Shown here: in pieces, positions 50,354-60,113 of the stretch
How the letters are laid out: each line of letters opens with the position of its first letter
Position numbering within the stretch: the first letter of the stretch is position 1
NCBI RefSeq assembly: GCF_014274685.1
Contig: NZ_CP060393.1
Coordinates: 1,485,501 to 1,549,500, forward strand
Source: Edaphobacter sp. 4G125
GTDB taxonomy: Bacteria; Acidobacteriota; Terriglobia; Terriglobales; Acidobacteriaceae
DNA: 64,000 bases
Direction of reading: 5' to 3'
Position numbers and translations under genes: made by a program
Notes under the pieces: model-generated
Seen by the model: the letters and a program-made list of their open reading frames with translations, nothing else
Database searches by the model: none
Told to the model about the DNA's origin: nothing

Positions 50354-52846
50354 TTATCGGTCTCCCGCAAACCCTAAGGCCATATCGACCAGGGTCTTCT
50401 CCTCAATATCGTGTGCTTTGGCTGAACCGGTCGCCGGAGTAGCGCTGGCGCTTCGCTTCACGCTCAGCACTGCACGATCGCGGGCCACGCGACGAAGCAG
50501 AGGCATCACGTAGGTGTAAGCGCCCATGTTTGCCGGCTCTTCCTGCACCCAGACGATCTCCTCGGCATTCGGATACTGATCGAGTGCGGCAAGCATCTCC
50601 TCTTCCGGCCAGGGATAAAGCTGTTCCAGGAAGATGATGCCGACGCTCTTGTCCTTACGCTTCTCGCGCTCGACACGCAGGTTGTGCCCGATCTTGCCGC
50701 TGCACACCAGCAGCCGCCGCGGATTCTGTGCCTCATGATCTGGAAGTACATTCAGGAAGCGGTCTTGCGCAAACGCCGCAATCGGAGACGCTGCATCCGG
50801 GTGGCGCAACATGCTCTTCGGGGTAAAGACGACCAACGGCTTGCGCCACGGACGCATTACTTGACGCCGCAGCAGATGGAAGTGCTGGGCCGCAGTCGAG
50901 GGTTGACAGATCTGCATGTTGTCGTTGGCTGCAAGCTGCAGATAACGCTCGATGCGGGCGCTGGAGTGTTCTGGTCCCTGTCCCTCGTAGCCATGTGGAA
51001 GCAGCATAACGACACCAGAGAGCAGGCCCCACTTCGCTTCACTGGCTGCGATGAACTGATCGATGATGATCTGCGCTCCGTTGGCAAAATCGCCAAACTG
51101 AGCCTCCCAAAGTACCAGCGCCTCGGGATAGTCGCGAGCGAATCCATACTCGAAGCCAAGCACTGCGGCTTCAGAGAGAAGCGAGTTGTAGACCTCGAAC
51201 TTGCCCTGCTTGTCGCTGAGATGCGAAAGCGGAGAGTAGCGAACTTCGGTCTCTGTATCCACGAGAACTGAGTGACGCTGATTGAAGGTTCCGCGCTGCG
51301 AGTCCTGACCCGTCAGACGAACCAGCGTTCCATCCTCAAGCAACGAAGCATAAGCGACCAGCTCGGCCATACCGTAGTCGAACGGTTTCGCTCCGGAACC
51401 CATCTCCTGGCGCTGTTCGAAGAGCTTCTTCACCTTGGGATGGATATGGAAATCCTTCGGAACTGTAGTGAGCTTCGTCACCAACTCGTGGACGCGCTCA
51501 GCAGAGATTCCGGTGTTCACCTCGTAAGCCGGATCGTACTCGCCGCCCTTGTACTTGTCCCAGTACGAGGGAAGGGTGGCCATGTGAGGAATCTGATCCG
51601 CCTGGGTTGCTACCTTCTGCTGATCGAGATACTCCTGCTGGATCGCCTCAGCTTCCTTCGTTGGATTTACACCGATCTTTTCTGCGTAGATCTGATAGAG
51701 CGGCTTGTGGTCCTTGATGATGGCGTAGCGCCGGGGCTGCGTGACAGTCGGATCGTCGACTTCGCTGTGACCATGACGGCGATAGCCAATCAGATCGATG
51801 ACGACTCCCGAGCCGAAGCGCTGACGGTATTCGGTCACGATGGTCGCAACACGAACGACTGCATCCGGATCTTCAGCATTGACATGGATGATGGGCATCG
51901 GCAGGCGCTTGGCGATGTCGGTCGAGAAGCGCGAGGAGTTCGATTCCTCAGGGTTTGCCGTGAAGCCCAGAAGGTTGTTGACGATAACGTGGATGACTCC
52001 GCCCACGCTGTAGCCCGGCAGCGTCTCCATGTTGAGAGTCTCGGCCAGAATGCCCTGTCCGGAGAACGCTGCGTCGCCATGGATCAGGATGGGAAGCACC
52101 TGCTTTTTGCCTCCCTCGCCGATACGCTCCTGGCGCGCGCGGGTGCGACCAATCAGTACGGGATCGATCGCTTCAAGATGGCTCGGATTCGAGGCCAAGT
52201 GAAGGCTGATGATCTTACCGCTCGGCGAGGTGTAGTCGCCGGTCGCGCCGAGATGGTATTTCACATCGCCACCGCCCAGAGTGCTGCGCGGATCGACGTC
52301 TTCAAACTTGGTGAAGATCTCCGATGCAGGCCGGCCGATGGTGTTCGTCATCACGTTGAGGCGGCCGCGATGGTTCATTGCAATCATCGCCTTCGTGACG
52401 CCCTGTGTGGAGCCGGTCTCGAGAATCTGATCGAGGAAGGGAATCAGCGCGGTGATCCCTTCGAGAGAGAAACGTTTGGTGCCGAGATATCGCGACTGGA
52501 TGACCTGTTCGAACAGGTCAGCGTGGATCAGTTGTGTGAGGATCTTTGCCTGGTTCGGTTTGGAAGAAGTTTTTTCAAACTGCGACTGGAGCCACTGTCT
52601 CTGCTCCAGGTTGGCAATGTGCATGAACTCGACTGCGATTGTTCCACAGTAGTAGCGGCGGGCTTCCGCGGCGAGTTCTCCCTCAGGAACAGTAACGGGA
52701 AATGGTTCTGGGGGAAGGTATTGTCCGAGTGGGTCCAGCGAGGCCTGCAGGTACCCCCATCGGCGAAAGCTGTCGAACACGGATTCGCGTTCTTGTTGAT
52801 TTGGTGTGGCGGGTGCTTGAGTCAACGCCTCTGCCTTGGTGGCCAT
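50354..52846 (-). CDS. sucA: 2-oxoglutarate dehydrogenase E1 component
   Basis: Thiamine-diphosphate E1 subunit that decarboxylates 2-oxoglutarate in the TCA cycle. The core shows RFSLEGITALIPFLDQIL, IAMNHRGRLNVMTNTIG, LASNPSHLEAIDPVLIGRTRARQ, and the cofactor motif IHGDAAFSGQGILAETLNM with VIVNNLLGFTANPEESNSSRFSTD (seen in parts). Later, SQRGTFNQRHSVL and MLLPHGYEGQGPEHSS mark the pyrimidine-binding domain. Length 830 against 933 in E. coli, reflecting a shorter N terminus. No sucB, lpd or sucCD lies next to it. ATG 52846. Confidence 0.96.
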   Translation of the reverse strand: MATKAEALTQAPATPNQQERESVFDSFRRWGYLQASLDPLGQYLPPEPFPVTVPEGELAAEARRYYCGTIAVEFMHIANLEQRQWLQSQFEKTSSKPNQAKILTQLIHADLFEQVIQSRYLGTKRFSLEGITALIPFLDQILETGSTQGVTKAMIAMNHRGRLNVMTNTIGRPASEIFTKFEDVDPRSTLGGGDVKYHLGATGDYTSPSGKIISLHLASNPSHLEAIDPVLIGRTRARQERIGEGGKKQVLPILIHGDAAFSGQGILAETLNMETLPGYSVGGVIHVIVNNLLGFTANPEESNSSRFSTDIAKRLPMPIIHVNAEDPDAVVRVATIVTEYRQRFGSGVVIDLIGYRRHGHSEVDDPTVTQPRRYAIIKDHKPLYQIYAEKIGVNPTKEAEAIQQEYLDQQKVATQADQIPHMATLPSYWDKYKGGEYDPAYEVNTGISAERVHELVTKLTTVPKDFHIHPKVKKLFEQRQEMGSGAKPFDYGMAELVAYASLLEDGTLVRLTGQDSQRGTFNQRHSVLVDTETEVRYSPLSHLSDKQGKFEVYNSLLSEAAVLGFEYGFARDYPEALVLWEAQFGDFANGAQIIIDQFIAASEAKWGLLSGVVMLLPHGYEGQGPEHSSARIERYLQLAANDNMQICQPSTAAQHFHLLRRQVMRPWRKPLVVFTPKSMLRHPDAASPIAAFAQDRFLNVLPDHEAQNPRRLLVCSGKIGHNLRVEREKRKDKSVGIIFLEQLYPWPEEEMLAALDQYPNAEEIVWVQEEPANMGAYTYVMPLLRRVARDRAVLSVKRSASATPATGSAKAHDIEEKTLVDMALGFAGDR

Positions 52847-52978
52847 TGCTTCCTCGATCTCTCTTGTCAGTCGCGGCTCGACTCCAGCTTCTCCTGCGCC
52901 GGAGACGGCTCTGCTTCTATGCTAGTCCTTTCACAGAACGACTGCACACGGATTCCTGCAACTTCTGTTGATGCAGGT

Positions 52979-54493
52979 CTATAAAGTGGCACTTTGAAGC
53001 CACGGCTGGAACTCTTCTTCGCCGAATCCGTGGAGTTCGCTGCGGGTTAATTTGCCAGAAGCAATTGCAAGAATCTCCTTGAAGATTGCGGCTCCTGACT
53101 GCTCTACCGTCTCCTCACCATCGATGATGGAACCGCAGTTGAGATCCATGTCGTCCGACATTCGACGAAACAGTGCGGTATTCGAAGCAAGCTTGATTGA
53201 AGGGGTTGGCTTGCAGCCGAATACCGAACCTCGTCCAGTGGTAAAGCAGATCAGGTTGGCCCCGCCGGCAACTTGACCAGTCGCAGAGACTGGATCGAAG
53301 CCGGGCGAGTCCATGAAGACAAGGCCACGCTGTCGTACCTGCTCTGCGTAGAGATAGACCGCATTCAGATTCGTTGTTCCGCCCTTAGAGACGGCGCCAA
53401 GAGACTTCTCAAGGATGGTGGTCAAGCCGCCAGCCTTGTTGCCGGGCTGAGGATTGTTGTCGATCGAGCCTTTGTGCCGCGCGGTGTACTCCTCCCACCA
53501 GTGGATGCGCTCGATCAGGCGATGTGCGATCTCAGGATGTGCGGCGCGGCGGGTGAGCAGGTGTTCGGCTCCGTAGATCTCCGGCGTCTCCGAGAGAATG
53601 GCAGTTCCCCCGGCACGCACCAGGCGATCCACCGCGACTCCCAGCGCGGGATTGGCGCTGATTCCCGAGTACGCATCTGATCCACCGCATTGCAGACCAA
53701 TCACCAGGTGCGAGGCTGGAACTGAGGAGCGTGTAACCGCGTTGGCCTGTTGAAGCATCTCGTAGATTTTTGCGATTCCACTCTTGATCGTTGCGGTTGT
53801 TCCGCCTTCTTCCTGAATCGCCAGAGCAGCGACCGTGCCGGGTTGGCCGATGAGTGGAACCAGGTGATCGATCTGATTTGTCTCGCAACCCAGTCCAAGC
53901 AGAAGGACCGAGGCGAAGTTTGGATGAGTTGCGTATCCGGAAAAGACGCGGCGCAGGAGATTGGCAGGCTCGCCGTGCTCTGCCATTCCACAGCCCGTGC
54001 CGTGTGTGATCGCTACCACGCCATCAACGTTTGGGTAAGCGCTTAATATCTCGGGCGTAAAGTGTGCAGCGATGCGGCGGGCGACCGAAGCAGAACAGTT
54101 CACAGTGGTCAGGATGCCCACATAGTTTCGTGTCCCTACGCGGCCGTCTGGTCGCACGAAACCATCGAAGCTGGTTTCATGCTGGGTGAGCTGTGGTGCA
54201 TCGGTGATGAAAGTATTTGTACCGATAGCGTAGTCTCGCTCGAAGTCAGCCACCGCAAGATTCTGAGTATGGATGTGTTGGCCCTTGGCAATCGGTTGAG
54301 TGGCAAAACCAATAATCTGGTCGAACTTGCGCACGGGGCTTCCAGTATCGATCGCTTGAAGAGCTAATTTGTGTCCAGCAGGGATATCGGAAAGCGCAGT
54401 GAGTTGCAACTCGGGAATGAACTCACCCGCATTCACAGGCTGGAGGGCCACTGCAACATCATCATGTTTCCCGAGCTTGAGGACGTGAGCCAC
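52979..54493 (-). CDS. UxaA-family hydrolase (altronate dehydratase-like)
   Basis: Iron-dependent sugar-acid dehydratase of the UxaA/GarD group. The N-terminal SAF-like domain shows DDVAVALQPVNAGEF. The main domain shows FVRPDGRVGTRNYVGILTTVNCSASV, GVVAITHGTGCGM, LLGLGCETNQI, VIGLQCGGSDAYSGISANPALG, and PGFDPVSATGQVAGGANLICFTTGRGS (in parts). The Cys and His residues fit the metal site. GTG 54493 gives 504 residues, close to E. coli UxaA (495); a TTG at 54619 adds 42 non-family residues. The substrate could be altronate or another hexonate. Confidence 0.87.
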   Translation of the reverse strand: MAHVLKLGKHDDVAVALQPVNAGEFIPELQLTALSDIPAGHKLALQAIDTGSPVRKFDQIIGFATQPIAKGQHIHTQNLAVADFERDYAIGTNTFITDAPQLTQHETSFDGFVRPDGRVGTRNYVGILTTVNCSASVARRIAAHFTPEILSAYPNVDGVVAITHGTGCGMAEHGEPANLLRRVFSGYATHPNFASVLLLGLGCETNQIDHLVPLIGQPGTVAALAIQEEGGTTATIKSGIAKIYEMLQQANAVTRSSVPASHLVIGLQCGGSDAYSGISANPALGVAVDRLVRAGGTAILSETPEIYGAEHLLTRRAAHPEIAHRLIERIHWWEEYTARHKGSIDNNPQPGNKAGGLTTILEKSLGAVSKGGTTNLNAVYLYAEQVRQRGLVFMDSPGFDPVSATGQVAGGANLICFTTGRGSVFGCKPTPSIKLASNTALFRRMSDDMDLNCGSIIDGEETVEQSGAAIFKEILAIASGKLTRSELHGFGEEEFQPWLQSATL

Positions 54494-54602
54494 TATCGAT
54501 AGGTTCTCTTCAGCGGATATATGCGCGAAGAGTGGTATGACCAAATTTACTCTGAACTGGTCGTTTCTCCTAATGGCCTCTGTGGGGTGAGTTGCGAGAG
54601 AG

Positions 54603-55541
54603 CTAATGTTTGCGCTCAACCAGATAGCTGGCGAGGGCTTTTAGAGGGTTGGCTGCCTGACCGAAGGGCTCGAGAGCAGCAAAGGCGTCCGCAATCAGCT
54701 CTTCCGCATCTTTGATGGACTGTTCGATCCCGAAGACGGCGGGCCATGTTGCCTTGATACTGGCGGTGTCCTTTCCTGCGGTCTTGCCAAGCTCTTCAGA
54801 GCTCTGGGTCATATCGAGGACGTCGTCGACAATCTGGAAAGCCAGCCCAGCCTTCTCTCCGAAGGTACGAAGCCGTCCGATGGTATCGGCGTGAAAGTCA
54901 TGATCGATATGGGCGAGGCCGAGGATGCCGCCGGAAACGATCGAGGTGGTGATGAGAGCTCCCGTCTTGGCACGATGGATCGATTCGACGAGTTCGGCGG
55001 TAGGCTGTTTTCCTTCAGATTCGATATCGACAACCTGGCCACCGATCATGCCGGGAGGAAGTGGACTGTTTGTCCCTACACCAGTCCCGATGGCCAGGGA
55101 GACTTCGCGCAGGACAGAGACGGTGGTGGCGGGCGGAGTGGGGAGCTGTGCAAGGGTCTGGAAGGCAAGCGTCTGGAGCGCGTCTCCAGCGAGGATGGCG
55201 ATGGCTTCTCCAAAGACGACGTGGCAGGTAGGCTGCCCGCGACGGAGATCGTCATTATCGAGTGCGGGCAGGTCGTCGTGAATAAGGGAGTAGGTATGGA
55301 TCATCTCCAAGGCCGCACCAAGATCAGCGGAGCCATCGGGAATCTCTCCAGTCTGCGAGGTCATGCGGGCAGCCTCCATTGCAAGGATGGGACGCAGGCG
55401 CTTACCACCGGCAAAGACAGAGTGGCGCATGGCGCGATGAATGGAGTGAGGCAGGGTATTGGGGGAAGGCAGCAGGCGTTCCAAGGCAGCGTCTGTAAGT
55501 TCAGCGCCAGCGCGAAGTAGATCTTGTACAGAGGGATTCAT
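54603..55541 (-). CDS. ispA: Short-chain polyprenyl diphosphate synthase (IspA-like)
   Basis: Makes farnesyl or geranylgeranyl diphosphate from IPP and an allylic primer. KRLRP binds IPP. The first aspartate-rich motif is DDLPALDNDD (residues 89-98) with the two-residue insertion of type II bacterial FPP synthases, and the second is QIVDDVLD. The GEAIAILAGDAL and SELV...AKTG segments are also standard. Length 312. The chain length is not certain from sequence. It is the third gene of a minus-strand run after the PTPS-related gene (18-base gap). Confidence 0.9.
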   Translation of the reverse strand: MNPSVQDLLRAGAELTDAALERLLPSPNTLPHSIHRAMRHSVFAGGKRLRPILAMEAARMTSQTGEIPDGSADLGAALEMIHTYSLIHDDLPALDNDDLRRGQPTCHVVFGEAIAILAGDALQTLAFQTLAQLPTPPATTVSVLREVSLAIGTGVGTNSPLPPGMIGGQVVDIESEGKQPTAELVESIHRAKTGALITTSIVSGGILGLAHIDHDFHADTIGRLRTFGEKAGLAFQIVDDVLDMTQSSEELGKTAGKDTASIKATWPAVFGIEQSIKDAEELIADAFAALEPFGQAANPLKALASYLVERKH

Positions 55542-55559
55542 CTGAACTCTGATGATAAA

Positions 55560-57260
55560 TCAGATGACCGGGCTATTTTGCGATGCGGCGGTGTGCTGCC
55601 TTCTGCGAAAGAGCAGAATAAGCGCGGCGAGAGAAAGACCAGAGAAGAGGTTGCCGAGCCACTGATCGGGAAGAGTCGCATAGGTGATCTCGATACGCGA
55701 TGGACCGGCAGGAAGCGGAATGGCGATCAAACCGTCTTTGCGGTGCAGAAGAGTGGTGATAACGGTTCCGTTTCGGGTGATACGCCAAGCGGGATAGTTG
55801 CGCAGATTGAGGATAAGGGCCGCAGGGGTCGTTGGGGAGAGTTCGAGGCTATGTGGAGCCGGTGCCGGAGTTGCGGAATCAGGCGCGGAGGCACTTGGGG
55901 ATGGTGCTAACCAGTATCCGGGGTTTCCCTGGTTAAGGGAGTCGTTGTCGGCGGTGGTAGGAGTGTACTCGTCGGTAGGGTCAGTCCCAGGATTCGAGGA
56001 ACGGAAGATGGCGAGACGTTCGGGGATTGTGTCTTCGGGGTAGCAGTACTGATGGAAGAAGTGATAGCTGGGCAGAGCCAGGAGGATCGCAGAGAGTATG
56101 ACGCACAGACTTGCGCGGCGCGGGATTCTGGGGAGAGCTGTGGCGACGGTGAATCCGAAGATGCATGCAAGTACAGCCAATAGCCGCCATGGGAACTGGA
56201 GGAAGCGCAGCTCCGGAAGATATCTCCAAAGCGGAATGGACCACGGGGTCAGCATGAAAGAAATGACGAGGGCCAGGAGGAGAAAAGTAAAGCGGAGACG
56301 GCGTAGAGAGGAACTATTGGGCGACTTCGTCGAAACCCTATAACTCCAGAGGAACGCGAGAGCAGTAAGAGCAATAAGAACGACGGCGACGATGGATGCC
56401 GTGAAGAGAACCTTATCGTGCTCAGGATCGGCGGTGTGTTGAAAGAGGAAGTTGTCCCAGGGGCGTAGACCGGGAAGGATGGCAAAGTTGATCTGGACGA
56501 AGCGTCGCTCCCAGGCGGCAGGGATCAGGTAGAAGGAAGCGAGGCCAAGACCGAGAAGCGCGCCAAGCGCTGAGTTCAGAGCAAGCGATCCAGGTGGGGA
56601 GGAGCTCTCGTTGCAGTTCTCGCTTATGGTGCTCTTGCCTACTGGGGTAACGGCCATAAGGATACGAATGAAGATGAGGAGAGCCATTGCATAGCTGCCC
56701 ATGACGGCGGCGGGAGCGTTGGTGAGCCAAAGCAAGGCGACGGGGATGGCTACTCCTGGGATGGTGACTCGTTTTTTGAGGACAGCATAAAGCGCGAGAG
56801 GCATCCAGGCGGCGGCGAGGAGTTCGGCGTAAGCGGAGCGTTCGAAGGCTGTGTAGAGAGTGTAGGGATTTGTGAGATAGATTGTGGCAGCGATGAGTGC
56901 AGCATTGGGAGAGACGAAGCTGCGTGCTGTGTAGTAGAGCGTCAATCCGGCTCCGGTAAGAGCGAGCCAGGTATAAGCGATTGGTGTCCATGTCCAGGGC
57001 AGGATCAGGCCAAGGAGAGATCCAATCCACCAGGAGAGCGGAGGATAGAAGACAAAGCGCGGTTCTCCTGCATTCCAGGCAGGAGTCGCAGCCCAGTGGG
57101 GGAAGAAGTTTCCGTGGGCGAACTGATGTGCCGCTTCGAACCAGTTAATGATGTGGAAGTCGAAATCGTGGCCGCAGGAGCAGCCATGAACGAGGAGCGG
57201 AGCGATAGCGATGAGCGCGGCCAGAGGAAGAAACAGGAGTGGCCGACGATCATCGAGCAT
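55560..57260 (-). CDS. Polytopic membrane protein, PTPS-related / GT-C-like
   Basis: A 566-residue protein with about ten membrane segments and a C-terminal soluble part. The first periplasmic loop GCSCGHDFDFHIINWFEAAHQFAHGNFFPHWAATPAWN has the acidic D-x-D pattern (DFDFH) seen in GT-C glycosyltransferases. FEPRFVFYPPLSWW-like and LTNPYTLYTAFERSAYAELLA segments match the 6-pyruvoyl-tetrahydropterin-synthase-related membrane family. That family name is misleading; a glycosyl-transfer role with a polyprenyl donor is only inferred, though an adjacent polyprenyl synthase is suggestive. Confidence 0.72.
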   Translation of the reverse strand: MLDDRRPLLFLPLAALIAIAPLLVHGCSCGHDFDFHIINWFEAAHQFAHGNFFPHWAATPAWNAGEPRFVFYPPLSWWIGSLLGLILPWTWTPIAYTWLALTGAGLTLYYTARSFVSPNAALIAATIYLTNPYTLYTAFERSAYAELLAAAWMPLALYAVLKKRVTIPGVAIPVALLWLTNAPAAVMGSYAMALLIFIRILMAVTPVGKSTISENCNESSSPPGSLALNSALGALLGLGLASFYLIPAAWERRFVQINFAILPGLRPWDNFLFQHTADPEHDKVLFTASIVAVVLIALTALAFLWSYRVSTKSPNSSSLRRLRFTFLLLALVISFMLTPWSIPLWRYLPELRFLQFPWRLLAVLACIFGFTVATALPRIPRRASLCVILSAILLALPSYHFFHQYCYPEDTIPERLAIFRSSNPGTDPTDEYTPTTADNDSLNQGNPGYWLAPSPSASAPDSATPAPAPHSLELSPTTPAALILNLRNYPAWRITRNGTVITTLLHRKDGLIAIPLPAGPSRIEITYATLPDQWLGNLFSGLSLAALILLFRRRQHTAASQNSPVI

Positions 57261-57300
57261 AGAAAACAGGGTACTAGGAGCCAGCGAATAGGGGCTAGGA

Positions 57301-60051
57301 CTAATTGGGCTTCAGGATCAGCGAGTGTTTTGTCGCTGCGTTGACGGCGGGAGTGGTGAAGGGCATCGGAAAGGTGGTGCCGTTGTACCATGCTGGCCAT
57401 TGGTCAAGGAACCAGGGGCTAGCAGGATTGCCGGATTCTCCAAGCACGAGATTCAGAGTCGAGCGGTCGAGATCGGAGAGGTCTGCGGTAAAGCGCTCAG
57501 ACGGACCGAAGGCTCGCCCGACTTGTTTGATAGTGCTGCCATCGCCACTCTGTGGTTTGACCCCGGTTCCAGTGGGCATATCGATGAGGGCGTGAAAAAT
57601 GGCCGAACGTGAATAGATGGGGTGCTCGATGTCGACAGGAGACGCTTGCCCTTGTTTCCAATGCGAGAGATCGCTGGGTGCCTGGGCGTCGGTGAGGCCA
57701 CGGCTGACGGCAGCGGTGAGAAGTTCGTTCCAGTTAGTAAATCCGGGTGGCAGCCAGCGATCGGGCGTATGCATGATGATTTGTTCGGCCGCGTAGCTCT
57801 TTTCCCCCCAGGAGTAAAGCTTCCAGAGCGGAACCATATTGCCCTTCGTATCAGGATGAAGTCCGGCGCCGACACGAGGCTCGAGGATCAGCTGCCAGAG
57901 AGCTTCGCGGGCAGCGTTCACGATGGGAGGTGCGGAGGAGTTGGCATCGACCTGCCCGTTCCAGTTCCGAAGAATATCGGCGGCCTGGTGGAGTCGCTTA
58001 TCTTTTGTGGCGGAGTGATCGATGGAGTAAGCGAGGCGCTGCGCGATGTTGCGATCGAGATCAGAGTAGATATCTGTCTGGAGGGAGAGCATGTCTGCGG
58101 CGGTGAGGTGGTCGCGGCCGAGAAGCACCTTCCAGATGCGTTCGTTGCGATAGGGAGCAGCCCAGTTGAGGGTAAGGGTATAGGGGTAGCTGTCGGAGGT
58201 GACTCTAGAGTTTGCTGTTGCCAGAACACCGTTCTGTGGGTCGAAAGACTGCGGAAGCTGGACGAAGGGAATGTATCCGATCCAGTCGTAGTGACCGGTT
58301 ACGGTGTCGACGGGAATAGGGCTCAACGGGCTGCCGGGTGGAGGCGTAGGCGCAGGTTGGTCAGAGTTTTGCTCCGGGGGATTTTTTGCTGATATAGCCG
58401 GAACAGGGGCAGGTGAATTAGGAGCCAGAGGATTGCCACGTAGAGGGATTGCGCCGACGGCGTGGTAACCGATGTGTCCCTGATCGTCGGCATAGACGAC
58501 GTTTTGTGCAGGGCCGCCGAAGTGTGAGAAGGCTTCGAGGAAACTAGGCCAGTCGCTCGCTGCGTTGATGTGGAGGAAAGGAGCGGCAAGTGCCGTGGGA
58601 TCGTAGATGACCCAGCGAAGTGCCAACGTCCTCTTTTCAGAAGGGAGAAGTGGAGAGATGACCGGAGTTGGAATGCCACCGTGAAGAGTGGAGGCGACAT
58701 CGAGTGTGACGTCGGCTTTGCCACGGATGTGGATGATCTCGGTTTGATGGAGGACAGGGTGCCAGGTCCCATCGGCGGACTGGAACTCCTCAGAGGGACT
58801 GGACCCGCGAAGGTGTTCGATGAAGATGTCCTGAACATCGGCGCCGAGGTTAGTAAATCCCCAAGCGATGTGATCGTTATGTCCGACGACGATAAAGGGG
58901 AAACCGGGAAGAGATACGCCTGCGACGTGGAAGTTGCCGAAGGGTGCGGGTGCGGAGAGATCTGCCTGATACCAGACTCCCGGAACGCTGTGGGCCAGGT
59001 GCATATCGTTAGAGAGCAGAGGCTTGCCGGTGGTTGTGCGGGTGCCGGAGACGACCCAGTTATTGGAGCCCGAGAAGCAAGACTCGCAGACAGGTCCAAG
59101 AGCGCGGGCGAGGGCGAGGATATCGCCAAGCGATGCTGTGGGGATATTCGGCGATGTGAGCTTTGATTGCGACTCGTCCAACGGAATGTCAGGGAGTTCC
59201 TGTGGCGCGGTCAGGTCAACGATGGGTTGTTCGGGCGGATGGTCTCGCCATGAGCCGACGGGATAGAGATCATTAACGAGTTCGGCCGGCAGGCGGGAGG
59301 CGATAGCCTCGCGGCTGAGTTTGGTGGGGAAGCTGTTCGTGAGGTCTTGAAACATGACCAGGCCGATAAGGATGGAATCGCGAGGTGTCCAGGGGGTGGG
59401 CTTGTAGCGAAGGACGCGGAACTCCAAAGGGAGATGATCGCGTTGGACGGCAATGGATGCATTGACTCCTCGGGCATAGGCTTCGAGGTAGTGAAGCTGT
59501 TCTGCTGGGAGGGAAGAGATCGCCCGATCAGCGGTGGCTCGGAGCTGGAGGATGCGCTGGATGCGATCGTGATCGAGAAGACTCGGTCCCATGATCTGTG
59601 CCAGCTCGCCGGCGGCGTGGCGACGCAGGAGATCCATCTGGAAGAGACGATCTCCTGCGGTGACAAAACCCTGCGCGAAAACCAGATCGTCGAGAGATGT
59701 GGCGCGGATATAAGGGACGCCATGCGCATCGCGCTGAACCGTAACGGGAGCCGAGATCCCGGAAAGGACGAAAGTGCCATCGGTCTGCGGCAGCGAGGAA
59801 ACCAGGATGTGATGCACATAACTACGCACAGCGAAGAAAGCCGTAAGTCCGACGATGAGAAGAATGGATATGGAGATGGTCAGGAACCGCGGAAGACGGC
59901 TGGGACGATGAACAAGGGGCTGGCTATCGCTGCGCCTGCGGCGGGGGACCAGGGTGGGCTCTGCGTTGGGTTCGGAGAAGCTCATTTCGCTATGCAAAAG
60001 TCTAAATGCTGGCTCGAGATCTTTTGTGACAGGACGAGGGCCACGAGACAC
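57301..60051 (-). CDS. Penicillin acylase-family N-terminal nucleophile hydrolase
   Basis: A 916-residue precursor. GTG 60051 has GGAG five bases upstream (ATG 59985 is an alternative). A membrane segment (residues ~57-76) anchors the N terminus. The alpha-chain part shows VTVQRDAHGVPYIRATSLDDLVFAQGF. The autoprocessing site is G-Ser329 in FSGSNNWVVSGTRTTTGKPLL; Ser329 would be the new N-terminal nucleophile. Asn and beta-chain features such as VVGHNDHIAWGFTNLGADVQD follow. Natural substrates are often acyl-amides or acyl-homoserine lactones, but the substrate here is unknown. Confidence 0.92.
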   Translation of the reverse strand: MSRGPRPVTKDLEPAFRLLHSEMSFSEPNAEPTLVPRRRRSDSQPLVHRPSRLPRFLTISISILLIVGLTAFFAVRSYVHHILVSSLPQTDGTFVLSGISAPVTVQRDAHGVPYIRATSLDDLVFAQGFVTAGDRLFQMDLLRRHAAGELAQIMGPSLLDHDRIQRILQLRATADRAISSLPAEQLHYLEAYARGVNASIAVQRDHLPLEFRVLRYKPTPWTPRDSILIGLVMFQDLTNSFPTKLSREAIASRLPAELVNDLYPVGSWRDHPPEQPIVDLTAPQELPDIPLDESQSKLTSPNIPTASLGDILALARALGPVCESCFSGSNNWVVSGTRTTTGKPLLSNDMHLAHSVPGVWYQADLSAPAPFGNFHVAGVSLPGFPFIVVGHNDHIAWGFTNLGADVQDIFIEHLRGSSPSEEFQSADGTWHPVLHQTEIIHIRGKADVTLDVASTLHGGIPTPVISPLLPSEKRTLALRWVIYDPTALAAPFLHINAASDWPSFLEAFSHFGGPAQNVVYADDQGHIGYHAVGAIPLRGNPLAPNSPAPVPAISAKNPPEQNSDQPAPTPPPGSPLSPIPVDTVTGHYDWIGYIPFVQLPQSFDPQNGVLATANSRVTSDSYPYTLTLNWAAPYRNERIWKVLLGRDHLTAADMLSLQTDIYSDLDRNIAQRLAYSIDHSATKDKRLHQAADILRNWNGQVDANSSAPPIVNAAREALWQLILEPRVGAGLHPDTKGNMVPLWKLYSWGEKSYAAEQIIMHTPDRWLPPGFTNWNELLTAAVSRGLTDAQAPSDLSHWKQGQASPVDIEHPIYSRSAIFHALIDMPTGTGVKPQSGDGSTIKQVGRAFGPSERFTADLSDLDRSTLNLVLGESGNPASPWFLDQWPAWYNGTTFPMPFTTPAVNAATKHSLILKPN

Positions 60052-60113
60052 GAGTACTCCAATTTTGATTTACTGAATCTGTAGAAACCCATGGGAGCAA
60101 GGAGGAGGTTCAT

